From assembly GCA_047495785.1 (NCBI GenBank), contig JBLDXI010000031.1:248001-312000 (forward strand): a stretch of 64,000 bases of DNA, given 5' to 3'. The first letter of the stretch is position 1, and each line of letters starts with the position of its first letter. This stretch comes from Lepidodermella squamata. Lineage: Eukaryota > Gastrotricha. The translations under genes and the position numbers were made by a program. Below the pieces are notes generated by a model. The model searched no databases, was not told where the DNA came from, and worked only from the letters and a program-made list of their open reading frames with translations. Positions 8,904-19,534 of the stretch are shown here, piece by piece.

Positions 8904-11894
8904 ATGGTTGCAACACTTATAAAACTAGCCGTCATAACAGCCATATTGCGCAGCGTTTCTTCCCAATGCACTGATAACAACGACATCCCTTATGCAGGCA
9001 CTTGCTATCAATTCGTGCAGAACTCGAGCATTGGAACTTATGACGATGCCGAGGCGTACTGTACAGCCCGGTCCAAGCAATTAGCTCTCATTTCCAACAC
9101 AGGGCAAATGGCTTTCATCGCTCGAACAATGCGGGCCAAGATGTGGGATAACATTCTGGTCGGGCTTCGCTACGTTCGGACTGGTTGGAACTGGGCCGAT
9201 TCGAATCTGCCGCTAAGAGGCCAGGGATGTTCCGAAACTGCGTTTTACGACTCAAGTGGTCTGCCTAATGTTATTTCAAAACGAATGACCGTTGAACGAT
9301 GCATGATCTACTGCTCAACGAAAGACCAATTATACGCGTCGGTACAGCAGGGTTTCTTCTGTTACTGCTCAACTTCATTCATCTGGCCGTCAGTTGCGAG
9401 AAATTGCTCGATGCCATGCAGCGGGGCGTCCGACCAGAAGTGTGGCGGATATTTGACTAGCCTGACGTTTTTCAGTGGAGAGGATGCGTATGACAATTGG
9501 CTGGAAGGAAGACCAAGTGTTCACGGGGTATGCTCTGTGATTCAAGTTGATCGAGTTACGAATTCATGGCTGGATTACGGCTGCAATATGGTCCAACCTT
9601 TCCTCTGCAAATTAGGTAAGCTTTGACGATTATCAATAATTGTTGAAAGGAAACTAAATCCTTATCAAGTTTTCTTCAAATCAGAGAAATGAAGAGAGCA
9701 TAAAATTCAAAAAGAAAAAATTTCAACAATTTGCATGAGAAAAAATAGGGAACCTCGAATTTCGCTGTAAACAAAATTCAAGTTTCAAGATTTTTCTACA
9801 ATTTTGCATCTTTCGGCGATTAAATAAGATTCAAAGTACAAACGTTTTAGCTGCTTTTGCTTTTCAGATGATTCGAATCCCAGTTCAAATGCCTCGACAC
9901 TCATCGACATAGCGGAGACATACGCATGCGGGAATGGTGTGTGCTATTTCCTCATCAGCAGCGTAATGAGAACGTGGTTCAACGCCGATCGTTTCTGCGT
10001 TAGTCGAGGCGGTCGAATTGCTTCTATCGAGAACGCGCAGCGCCAAGATGCAGTTAACAGCCTGTTATTCCGATCAAACCTCGCGAGTGGCACTTTGATC
10101 TGGATAGGAGCCGTTAATTATCAATGGTTCCAGCGGGATAACGACGGGACATTCCAACCTATACCTTTCGACGTCTGGGCATCATCGAATGAACCAGTCG
10201 CCCCGGAGACGTATCCATGTGCTGTTGCTGCAATGAAACCGAATGGAAATTACGGCTTGCAAACCCGAAGATGCGATTTCTTATCAGATGTCCAAAACCG
10301 ATTTATCTGCTCCACTAAATCTACAGTTTCGAGTTCTCGACAGGGTGGTTTTCACAAGAAATTCGCTAACAAAAGGCTTTCATCTGATATAAAATCGCCG
10401 TTTGAAGGTGAACTAAACGAAAGGATTGAAGACAGTGGCTTGGTCATGCCTAAGAAAGTTCCGAAACGGACGGGACCTTCGAACGATTCTACTCGGTCTA
10501 GATCAAGGGGGCTAAGAAAAGATTTGAGTTCAGAGAATTCGACTGCGGAATCTTGGACTGCTTTCTTCCTATCAGACGATACGCTTAATGTAACAGGATT
10601 TAACTGGAATCTCACTTCAACCTATATACTGGATATCCCGCCGGTATCTATTAACGTTACTTCTCCACCTTCAAAATCCTCGGCATCGAATCTGGTTACT
10701 GGACTTCAGGCTCGAAGTGCTAGAAACTTGACTAGGCTAGAGGTGGTTCTTCGCGATTTACTGAGCCCTAAGATTGAGCTGGAGAACCAGTTTAATGCAA
10801 CATCGGTGCCTATGTCAAATTTCACGAAACCACGCTCTATCTCGCCAACTGTCGCTACGAGGAAATTGTCGCAGCCTCAAGTCTTTATCAAATATAATGC
10901 AACAGAGAATTCCACAAACAAAACTTCTGAGAAATCTGTTGTTAGGAAGCTATCAAACCCTCAAGTTTTCATCATTTCCAATGCCACCGCTATGAATGAA
11001 TCGGTTATCACCAACGTTACGGCTAATGAAAGCACAACTCGGTCTTATCCATCAACTCGTTTAGCTACAGACATAACTCTGACCTGGTATTATTCGACGA
11101 TTAATGATCGGAAGGCTACAACAGCACGGCCTTCATCTGCGACTACAGAGATTTTCGATATGACTAGCCACACATTGACAAGTTTGCTGAGTGCCAAACA
11201 TGGGACGACATTGCTGGTAACTTCTTTTGAGGATGACGAAAAAGATGTACCTGTCGCAGCTCCGGAGCCTTCTTTTGATCGTAAATCCAAGCTTTCGGAA
11301 GTATCAACTACGCTAAAGCCTGTGATATCAACCTATTCAGTATTCAAAGCTCGAACCTTTCCTACAACAACCCACAGGTCTTATGTTACAGCAAAAATTG
11401 ACCTGAAACTGATTAACAGTACCCAGATTTGCAATGCAACATGCGGGAATCGAATTATTCCTATGAAGGACCCGGAAGATGGACCGAAAATTCAGTCATT
11501 GGTCTGCTACCGGAAGCTTGATTCTGCGACGGATCATATCGCTCTGCTTGTTGTAAGTCATAAAGATATTGCGAATTGGTACGATGCTGAAATGCCTTGC
11601 TCGGCTCTGAACGATCCACCTCCGTTTCCTACTGAAGCGGCAGAGGTGAATAAACTGGATTCTGTCTTAAAGGACGTCAAAGGTGTGTCATGGTGGGCGA
11701 TTCTTCTGGTTGTGATATCGGTAAATGCGACGCTGACAGCCATTTTCGCAACATTATTCTTTTACGTGAAGCGGCAATTGAAAAATCGAAGTTTAAGGCG
11801 TAACTCGATTGAAGAAGCGAGAGAGAAACTTCAATCGGTGCCGCATACTAGTCATAACCAAATACAACCAGTGGACGCGACTGCTGCGTCATGA
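8904..11894 (+). CDS. Membrane lectin-like receptor: C-type lectin domain with nested WSC domain, second lectin domain, mucin stalk (copy 1)
   Basis: Two exons: 8904-9615 and 9868-11894, joined across a 252-bp intron (GTAAGC...TTTTCAG); the join keeps frame and gives 912 residues. Signal peptide 1-20. Residues about 24-236 form a C-type-lectin-like domain that is interrupted after WNWADSNLPL (95-104) by a WSC-type cysteine-rich module at about 106-191 (GCSET..., CYC..., PCSG..., KCGG), and resumes with YDNWLEG (196-202) to FLCKL. A second lectin-like domain spans about 258-388; the classical EPN/QPD calcium motifs are absent. Residues about 390-840 are a Ser/Thr/Asn-rich stalk with many N-glycosylation sites. 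A membrane helix lies at 845-870 (starting SWWAILL) with a 42-residue tail. Probably a type I cell-surface glycan-binding protein. A paralogue lies at 17144-19164. Confidence 0.82.
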
Positions 11895-12019
11895 AGCTGA
11901 ATGTGATGGATTTTTTTACGTTATTTCTTGATTTTTCCAAAAGCCTCCTGATTTGTAGAGATCGAATCGTTGAGTTTCGCTATATTCATTCTTGAATTCT
12001 TGACTTTGCAACCGTTGCC

Positions 12020-12025
12020 TAATAA
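12020..12025 (+). terminator. Polyadenylation signal of lectin-like gene copy 1
   Basis: AATAAA about 125 bp after the stop codon at 11892-11894. Confidence 0.4.
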
Positions 12026-12267
12026 AGCGATATTAATTTTTCTAACCATGTAATTATCTCTCGAAACTTTTATTCATTCTTTCAACATCTTGAATTTCAG
12101 GTTTCATGTTCATGTTTCTAATTCCGCACGCGGTGGTATTGCGTAGCCCGGCAAGAAAGCTCATAAAAACCACAGGAGACACTTTGGTTAGATAAATTCG
12201 GGGCTGAAAATACCAAAGCGTTCCATCCAAAATCAAGGATCTATTAAGATGACATCAAAAATAGATA

Positions 12268-12668
12268 CCGTAAACTACAGTATAGAGGCCGCGGCGATTA
12301 ATTTTCCTGATTTTTAGAAAGGGGTGAAAAATGCGGCGATTATTCGAGTGCGGCCTTTATTTTCTTGAATTTTCAGCCGTCACGCTGAACTAGCAGTTTG
12401 TTCAATACTAACGGATGTAAAAGGTGCGCCAGAGGCCGGATTTCACTGTAATCAAGATCTGCAGCTAGCGCGATGAGTTTACATATTCGCTAAGAAGTGC
12501 GGATAATCCGTCTACTCGGAGTCGCCCCAGGTGTTTCATTGAGGGTGACTGCTAATCGCTGTTGAGTGCGGCGATTATTCGCGCGTGGCCTTTATTATTG
12601 CCAAATTGTTGAAAATGGGGTGTTTTGCGGCGATTATTCGGGTGCGGCCTTTATACTGTAGTTTACGG
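12268..12668. mobile_element. TA-flanked miniature inverted-repeat element A
   Basis: Ends are inverted copies of CCGTAAACTACAGTATA followed by (A/G)AGGCCGC, matching at 24 of 25 positions. The left end is preceded by TA; the right end is followed by TG, a likely decayed TA. Inside are three copies of a GCGGCGATTATTCG/GCGGCCTTTAT motif at about 12322, 12568 and 12628. No coding capacity. TA target preference and size suggest a Tc1/mariner-type non-autonomous element (inference). Confidence 0.65.
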
Positions 12669-12723
12669 TGTGCAGCATGGTAATGAAATCATGATATTGT
12701 TCATGATTTAACAAGCATACTTA

Positions 12724-13205
12724 CCGTAAAAACCGAAATTGGGTCCTAGGTCTATAATAGTGCCTCGCCTGGTATAAGCCCCCAGTTTGAGCGATGATTG
12801 AACTAATAATATCTCAGGCCTAAATTAGTGTCTAGGTTTCTTAATACATTTTTGAAAATTATCAATTGCATTTCCGAATCCGATTTAACAAAATTCAATT
12901 AAATTGATGCGAAGCGAAGCTCTGATCTGGTTAGTATAAATGCCTGAGATGAATTGTCATCATTTCCCGGTGTTGTTGATAACCGAGGGAGATGCCGAGG
13001 GGATTGAAGAAACATGAAAACGATCTCTGCGAAGAGAACATATAACTGTTTTTTCATGTTAGACGCTTTTCCAAATTAATTTTTCATCTCATGAAGATAG
13101 ATAAATAATACCATAGCCTACAATTGTACCTCGCCTGCAATAAACCCTCCCTTTTCTCTTGGTTTGAAACTATAAAAACACGGCACCCAATTTCGGTTTT
13201 TACGG
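12724..13205. mobile_element. TA-flanked miniature inverted-repeat element B
   Basis: A 482-bp element whose ends are perfect inverted copies beginning CCGTAAAAACCGAAATTGGG. Both sides are flanked by TA. It shares the terminal CCGTAAA with element A only 56 bp away. Internally two related segments (CCTCGCCTG...) lie near each end. Non-autonomous, no ORF. Confidence 0.7.
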
Positions 13206-13469
13206 TATTTTTTAGTTATGACAGACATATTGGGCTTAAGAAAATTCAAGAGTAAACGTAGCAGCATATAACATACAAGTAGCATATAAGTAACTCGTAA
13301 CTATTTGCGAGCTGAAATTAAGCCGAAATTTGAGCTAGTAGATTAATTAAACAGAACATCCGTATTCCAGACAAGCAGTAACCCCTCACTAAATTAATCA
13401 GCATTCGGATCACAGCCATCAGCCTTTATAACACCATGCTGTTTACCGCCGTGGGAGGTAGTAGTAAAA

Positions 13470-13985
13470 ATGACGAGTCTTGCTTTATTCGCTTTTATTA
13501 GCTTCAGCATTTATGCGCCTACTTTCATCGAATGTGATGTGCTTGTAGGAGGTTGGAGTCAACCAGAACCAGCGATAACTGCCCCTGCCTACGCTCTAGC
13601 TGCGCTCTATGGAGGAAAGACCATAACTGACCTGTCACAGAGAACAGTCATCGCCGAAGAGAATCTCATGAAATCATTCCTGCCGCTTTACTACTCACAG
13701 CAGATTGTCGCCGGTATTAATTACAAATTCTTGGTACGCTACTGGAAACTAATTTAATTCAGACGCCGCAGATATATAACTTCTATTATGAATTTCATAT
13801 TTTTGATCAGTTAACGTGGCGATTGTTCTGAATAAGTTTTTTATCATTAGGTCATAATCTCACCGGATGAATGCGCTCACGTCACGCTATCCCAGCATTT
13901 TTCGAAGACTGGCAGTGACATGGATTTCACTAAATTTAAGCGTGGAGTGCCCTGCAACAAGGAAGGCATTGTAGCAGACAACTAA
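13470..13985 (+). CDS. Secreted cystatin (papain-family cysteine protease inhibitor)
   Basis: Two exons, 13470-13733 and 13851-13985, with a 117-bp intron (GTACGC...TCATTAG); joined they give 132 residues. Residues 1-22 are a signal peptide. The N-terminal GG of VLVGGWSQ and the first hairpin QQIVAG (QxVxG motif) are hallmarks of cystatins, which insert into the active cleft of papain-like proteases. Exon 2 adds the C-terminal strand with two cysteines (DEC and PCN). Without exon 2 the ORF would stop after a spurious RYWKLI end, so the splice is well supported. It lies 1.05 kb from, and converges on, a second cysteine-protease inhibitor gene of a different family (15037-15876). Confidence 0.8.
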
Positions 13986-15036
13986 GCAGCTCGATTAGAT
14001 TTTCATCTCCCACGTTTCCGGTAAAAACGCAAATTATCGACCACGGAATATTTTGCTAAGATAGACTCACTGCATAGAAAAAGCTTTGTTGCATTGCATA
14101 TCGGATAATATTTGAAATGCGTTAATAATAATGAATGCCCCTTGATGAATGCTTCTATTTCCTGTAATATTTTTGGTCCAAAAGTAATTTGAGTTATTGA
14201 TGCTGAGATGAAAAGAGGACTTTCAGCTTGAGAAATGGCTCCAATTCGGGCCAAATTGTCAAAATCGCAAAACCCAATTCCAAATCAGGGCACACGACCA
14301 ACCTGCACCATCAACCACCACAAGATCAAGCTGGAGGCGCGTGAAGCACCAAGAGACATACTAACAATTTGGCGCATGCTAGCGATCACAAAGGCGCGGA
14401 ACAAAATTCCGAAGGAGAGCTTTCCTGATATTGTCGATATAACAATTTTTAAAGAAAGAATGAACGCTCCAGGCAGTCGGTATTAATAACATTAATAACT
14501 TGGCCGAAGAGCTGATAATTCACAGATTTCAGCGTTATACTGATTTCAGGCCAGATTTGCAGAGTCAAAGTCCAACCACTTGTTGGATGGTCGATTTGAT
14601 AGAATCAAAGGAGCTTGGCAGCAGATTGGCGAGCAGATTCTTTCAATTGATTATTATGGAGTAAAAAAATCTCACCCTCCAACCCCACCAGCCCCGCTAC
14701 CGCGACCGAGCCAGCAACAAGTAGTTGGACTTTGACACTGCAGAACAGGGCTAGAATGTGCCATAGTCTCTACACCGGATTCTCCTTATACTGTAACTAT
14801 GTACAGGGCGGGCGTTCGGACAAAAACCTCCATCAAAGAAACTAGAGAAGAAGAAAGTTTAACTCTAGATGTTTATTGCCTTTTTACATAGAAGATGTAT
14901 ACCTCATTTTTTAGTTGAGCAAAGAGGCTGATAAACATACATCAAGTGCTCAACTTTAACCACAAGTCTACTATTTTCTTTGACTATTTTTGATCGATTT
15001 TCCGCTATCGTGAAACGGTTTTTTATTCATGAGTTT
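13986..15036. other. Spacer between convergent inhibitor genes
   Basis: Holds the two 3' ends. An AATAAA on the minus strand near 15023-15030 probably serves the I29 gene. An 83-codon plus-strand frame at 14235-14486 starts with ATG but shows no recognisable feature and is not called a gene. Confidence 0.4.
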
Positions 15037-15876
15037 TTAATCGTCAAGAAATTCAGTGTTATTCAGCAAATATTTAACCTCAAACTCGCAATAAGACAAA
15101 TCAGAAAATTGATTCCAGCCCTGTGTGTAGATTGTGCCATTGACCCTATTATGCTCCAGGATTCCGTCGTAATTCCTGCGGAAAATCAAATAACGTCTGC
15201 GTTCTTCGATCTCATTTGCATATTTCGGATTAAATTCAGCCTTCCATTTTAGCCAATCGCTATCTTTCGTAAAATCGACTTTTGAATCTAAAGACTCATC
15301 ATTCCCGAGATTTTGAGTTTCGAACTCGCACCACGTCATATCAGAAAATTGATTCAGGCCTTGTGTATAACCATGCTCTGCAGCGCGCTCGTTATGTGCT
15401 CGGATTTCGGCAAGATTCTGGCGGAAAATGCCATAGCGAAGGCGCTCTTCTGCCTCATTAGCGTAGGTACGATTATTTTCTTTCTTCCACGACTCCCAAA
15501 CTTCTTTGTCATTGGTTATGCGCCCACTTGCCTTTGCGATTCTGGCTGAGATAGGGACCTCAGGTAGAAGCACTTGCGATTGAAACTCCTCCCACGTCAT
15601 GTCGGAGAACTGGTTCAAGCCTTGCGTGTAGCCGTTCGGTCCAGCCTCGCTGTTGTGTTTCTCGATATCAGCCAAGTTCTTGTTGAAAATCTCATGGCGC
15701 CGTTGCTCCTCAGCTGAGCTGTTGTATGTTGCGTTGAATTGAATTTTCCAGTCCTCCCATTCCTTGTCGAAAGCTCCGACTGCTTATCATGATAAAAAGT
15801 ACGTGGGATAAAAAAAATCATGATCCAACTTACCACCGGTTATTAACGTTAAAGCTAAAAAAACTGCTATCATCAT
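15037..15876 (-). CDS. Secreted protein of three tandem I29 cathepsin-propeptide inhibitor domains
   Basis: Two exons on the minus strand, 15876-15834 and 15779-15037, with a 54-bp intron; the join keeps frame and gives 261 residues. Exon 1 encodes only the signal peptide (MMIAVFLALTLITG). The mature part is three repeats of the inhibitor I29 fold, at about 18-80, 105-166 and 185-247. Each carries the ERFNIN pattern (E-x3-R-x2-IF-x2-N-x3-I-x3-N) and the G-x-N-x-F-x-D motif, normally found once in the propeptide of cathepsin L-like proteases. No peptidase domain follows and the protein ends 14 residues after repeat 3, so this is a stand-alone inhibitor, not a truncated protease. Likely targets are secreted papain-family proteases, the enzymes also inhibited by the neighbouring cystatin. 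Confidence 0.85.
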
Positions 15877-17143
15877 TGATGTTAGAAAAATTGGAAAGTC
15901 AATGCCTCAATCATGATGGTTACTTGGCAATTTATGTGCAACATGGGGCGTCTGGGCGTGAATAAATTTCAAAGAAATGGGATGTGTGCTGAATATATCA
16001 CCAAATACTCATAAGCATAGGTTATCGAATGAATGTCATCGTTTCACTTCTTGTTTCTTGATTGAGGTTCGCAGCAAAAATATGCTTAAATAGGGAAAAT
16101 GGGGGAAATACCAAAACATGGAAGAACTTTTTTCTATTACGGAATTGAATCAGCTTTACTTTTGGGAATGTAGCAAAACCAGACGTGTCCGAGGTAGAGA
16201 GTTGAGTTCAAAAGTTTAGAAACCTGGCTGTAGTCAGAGACTTTGATTTGATTTTATTCGATTGGGATTTGATTTGATTTAGGCCATTTTTTGATGATTT
16301 GATTTGATTTTTATTTGGCCCTCTTGATTTACTGCTGATTTAGAGGAATCAGAACTCTCGCAATTCCCCCGGTATCTAAACATGAGAACTCACATTTGTC
16401 TTGAAAACACCTGTTTTCCATAGCTTGGATCTATTCATCCCCTTTTAGACTTATTCTGCCAAAACCAAGGTTAATATTTGAAAGAATTTCCAGAAATGCA
16501 CCATTATACTCATGTTTTCCTATGCGAAAGATTTGATTTGATTTGATTAAAACTGGCCTAATAATTTGATTGATTTACCATAGACTTTTGCGGGATTTGA
16601 TTTGAAATGATATATTTACGAAGACCTGTGATTTACCGAAGAAATCAAATCAAATCCCGCAAAAGTCTATGGTAAATCAATCAAATTATTAGGCCAGTTT
16701 TAATCAAATCAAATCAAATCTTTCGCATAGGAAATCAAATCATCAAAATCAAGTCACCGGCTGTAGTTGTGCACCTTGCGATATACAATGCATCCCAAAG
16801 CAACCTTCAAAAAGATTTTTTATTAGAAATAAGTGATCTGAAACCAAAATCTGCAGTGTTTTGGCTATTTTAGATTCATGTCCACCATTAAGGGTCAAAT
16901 TATCACCTAAAATGCGCATTATGATACCAGTATGACTTGCCAGCTTAGTTACCTCCAATTAAGTGTCAAACGCTCGTAGCCTCGCAACACATTAATCGAT
17001 CAGTCTAGCAAGCCGCACTTCATAATTGAATGGCGGCGCATCGATGGAAACGCACGAGTCATTAAGTATTCAAACACATGCCTCATTGAGGCACACCAAG
17101 CTACACTGCACATTATTGTCACACACTATCTTTCAGCACAAAA
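15877..17143. other. Intergenic spacer with GATTT-rich repeats
   Basis: Apart from the hairpin described separately, 16240-16340 is rich in GATTTGATTT units, the same motif that makes up the hairpin arms. No gene is supported. Confidence 0.45.
16516..16734. repeat. Perfect 90-bp inverted repeat (hairpin) with 39-bp loop
   Basis: Bases 16516-16605 and 16645-16734 read as exact reverse complements by eye, from TTTCCTATGCGAAAG to GGGATTTGATTTGA. Perfect identity over 90 bp implies a recent origin or ongoing correction. A transcript would form a long double-stranded stem. Confidence 0.85.
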
Positions 17144-19164
17144 ATGACAAACCTTATTTCCGCACTAAAGGCTGCGGCCTACTTCCTATCTTTTTTAAAT
17201 CTGCTAACCGCTGAAACCTTCTCGCCATGTGCTGATCCAAGCGACATTTACGACGATGGCTTTTGTTATGAATTCGTTGAAATGAAGAATATTACTAACT
17301 ACGACCAAGCGACAAGTTACTGCCATTCACAAAGCAAACTACTCGCTAATATCCGATCTCAAGAACAAATGCAATTCGTCGCGCAGTTGATGCAGAAAAT
17401 GTCGTGGAGTCAAGCATTCATCGGTCTTCGGTTCATCCGAACTGGTTGGAAGTGGGTTGAGTCGAATAAGCCACTTCGAGGTCAGGGATGCTCTGAAACA
17501 GCGTATTCAGACGAATCCGGGCTTCCTAACATGGTCTCGTCCAGTTTGACAATTGAAGGCTGCCTGAATTTCTGCTCGTTCAATCGGCAGTTGTATGCAG
17601 CTGTTCAACAGGGACAGTTTTGCTACTGCTCCCAGTACTACATCTGGCCGCAATCTGCCTCCAGCTGCAACGTTCCATGCGCTGGGTCGAATGATCAGAA
17701 TTGCGGGGGTTACTTGAGCAGTTTGAGTTTCTTCACGGCTGATGGATCCTACGATAACTGGAAAGAGGGCAATCCTGGTCTGAACGGCATTTGTGGAGCT
17801 ATCAAGTTCGACAGAAATATCAACGCTTGGATCGATCTCGGCTGTAACGTTGCGCTTCCATTCATCTGCCAAACCAGTGAGTCTGAAATTTCAAAAAGTG
17901 AGCCAATTTTCTTTTGAAACTTCCATTTTTGTGTAGATTCTGTTAATTTGGCTTCGAAAATGAGCGATGCCGATGGCTTCGCTTGTGGCAGCAACGTCTG
18001 CTTTTACATCTACGCCGTAAGACAGCTCAATTGGTACAATGCTGACAGATTCTGCACGGCAAGAGGGGGTCGGCTCGCCGCTATTGATAACATGGAACGG
18101 CAGGATATCATCGACCGCCTTCTGTTCCCAATCACCCTGCCCATCAATAGCAATATATGGGTAGGGGCTGTGAATTACCAATGGTTTCAACAGGGCACGA
18201 TAAATAGTACTACGACATATCGAACAAGGCTATCATTCGATGCTTGGATAACTGCAAGTGAACCAGTCGCCCCTGAGACATACCCCTGCGCTGCTGTGGT
18301 CTCAATTCCTAAAGAGAACAAATTTGGCATGAAAAGCGCGAAATGTAACGATCTAGCTGATGGTTCCAATCGTTTTATTTGCACTACACGATCGTTGTAC
18401 ATCTACGCTCCGAATGGAACTATAGTTCCGAATCCTAATACTGACGAGACTGATTCGTTGGGGCAACAAGATGAATGGACCACCCCTGCGCCTCGGGAAA
18501 GATCGACGCGGCCAAGCACTTCAACATCAGGTAAATTTTGAGATTATGAACCTTTTATTTGATAAAGGAGTGATTTTATCCCTAATTTTCGCCCCGATTT
18601 CTAGCTTCAACGGTAACAACCACTAGCCCCCCGCCCCGTGTTGATAGCACTACAACTGCTGGTACTACAACCACAAATTTTACAACTGCCTCGTATGAAT
18701 CTTCTGTTACCACAGAAACGCAACCAACCTCCGCCACTACTTCGATCGCAATTTGCGATGCTTATTGTCTGAATGAAACCTCAAAGTTAGACTGTAGGTG
18801 GTCTATAGGTGGGGAAAATGGGACATGGGTAAGGCGCAAGGTCCCATGCTCTGACCTACCCTCAACCACGCCCATAGCCGCGACCCCTCAGGCCCAGCAA
18901 GTCAAAACTTCGGACCGAGGGGATGATTCCTCGAAAGCCTTATCTTGGTGGGCTATCTTATTGATAGCAGTGGGTGGCGCGGCTTTCTTAGCTGTGATCA
19001 TAGCCGTTATAGTAGTTGGTGTGAAAGCAGCGAAACGACGGGCTGCTACCGGGGCGAATAGAGGTGCTAGTGGGAACAAGGTTTCAGACAATAAGCCTTT
19101 AGCAAGTGCGTCGAATAAAGTAGGTTCGCTCGACACCGATCTTGAAGATGCTTTTGAGAAATGA
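17144..19164 (+). CDS. Membrane lectin-like receptor: C-type lectin domain with nested WSC domain, second lectin domain (copy 2)
   Basis: Three exons: 17144-17876, 17937-18530 and 18605-19164, with introns of 60 and 74 bp; all joins keep frame and give 628 residues. Signal peptide about 1-23. The first lectin-like domain (about 28-243) is again split by a WSC module beginning GCSET and ending NCGGYL, between WKWVES and YDNWKEG, as in the copy at 8904-11894. The second lectin-like domain spans about 258-390, with the shared APETYPCA segment. The stalk is much shorter than in copy 1 and Thr-rich, with six cysteines around DAYCLN...DCRW. A membrane helix begins SWWAILL and is followed by a basic, Ala/Gly-rich tail. 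The first intron position matches copy 1; the second intron is in this copy only. Confidence 0.82.
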
Positions 19165-19534
19165 TAATTTGTTGTAGAACATTTTTTTAATTCAGTTTTG
19201 GAAACTTATTTTTTGCTGATGATTTGTATGGTTTTGTAGATTTTATAGCCGGGTTTGAAATTCACGAGAGGCGGAGAATATTGATAATCTAACCCTAAAT
19301 TAGGCTAACATGTTTCGCCTCTCGTGGACAAATTACATGTGGATGTGATTGCTCAGGTTGACTCAGCTTGCATACTAAGTTTAACCCATCTTCCTGTTTA
19401 TTATTTGATAGCTTTTGTACGCGCCAATAATAACTTGACACCTGTGATTGAAAAAACGATCAATAAATGATGACATTGTATATCTTAGAGACTTATTTAT
19501 TTAGACAAGAAACTAACGAAATCACAGGAGTAAC
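19165..19534. other. Convergent 3' region with facing polyadenylation signals
   Basis: The lectin-like gene (plus) and GT25 gene (minus) end here. AATAAA lies at about 19461 on the plus strand and AAATAAATAAG at about 19494-19505 on the minus strand, so the two 3' ends nearly touch. Confidence 0.45.

Noticed and set aside
14235-14486. 83-codon frame with ATG
   Set aside because: No signal peptide, motif or splice context; lies in a 3' spacer.
15037-15675. Truncated cathepsin L gene
   Set aside because: Three complete propeptide repeats, own signal-peptide exon and a clean stop; no peptidase remnants nearby.
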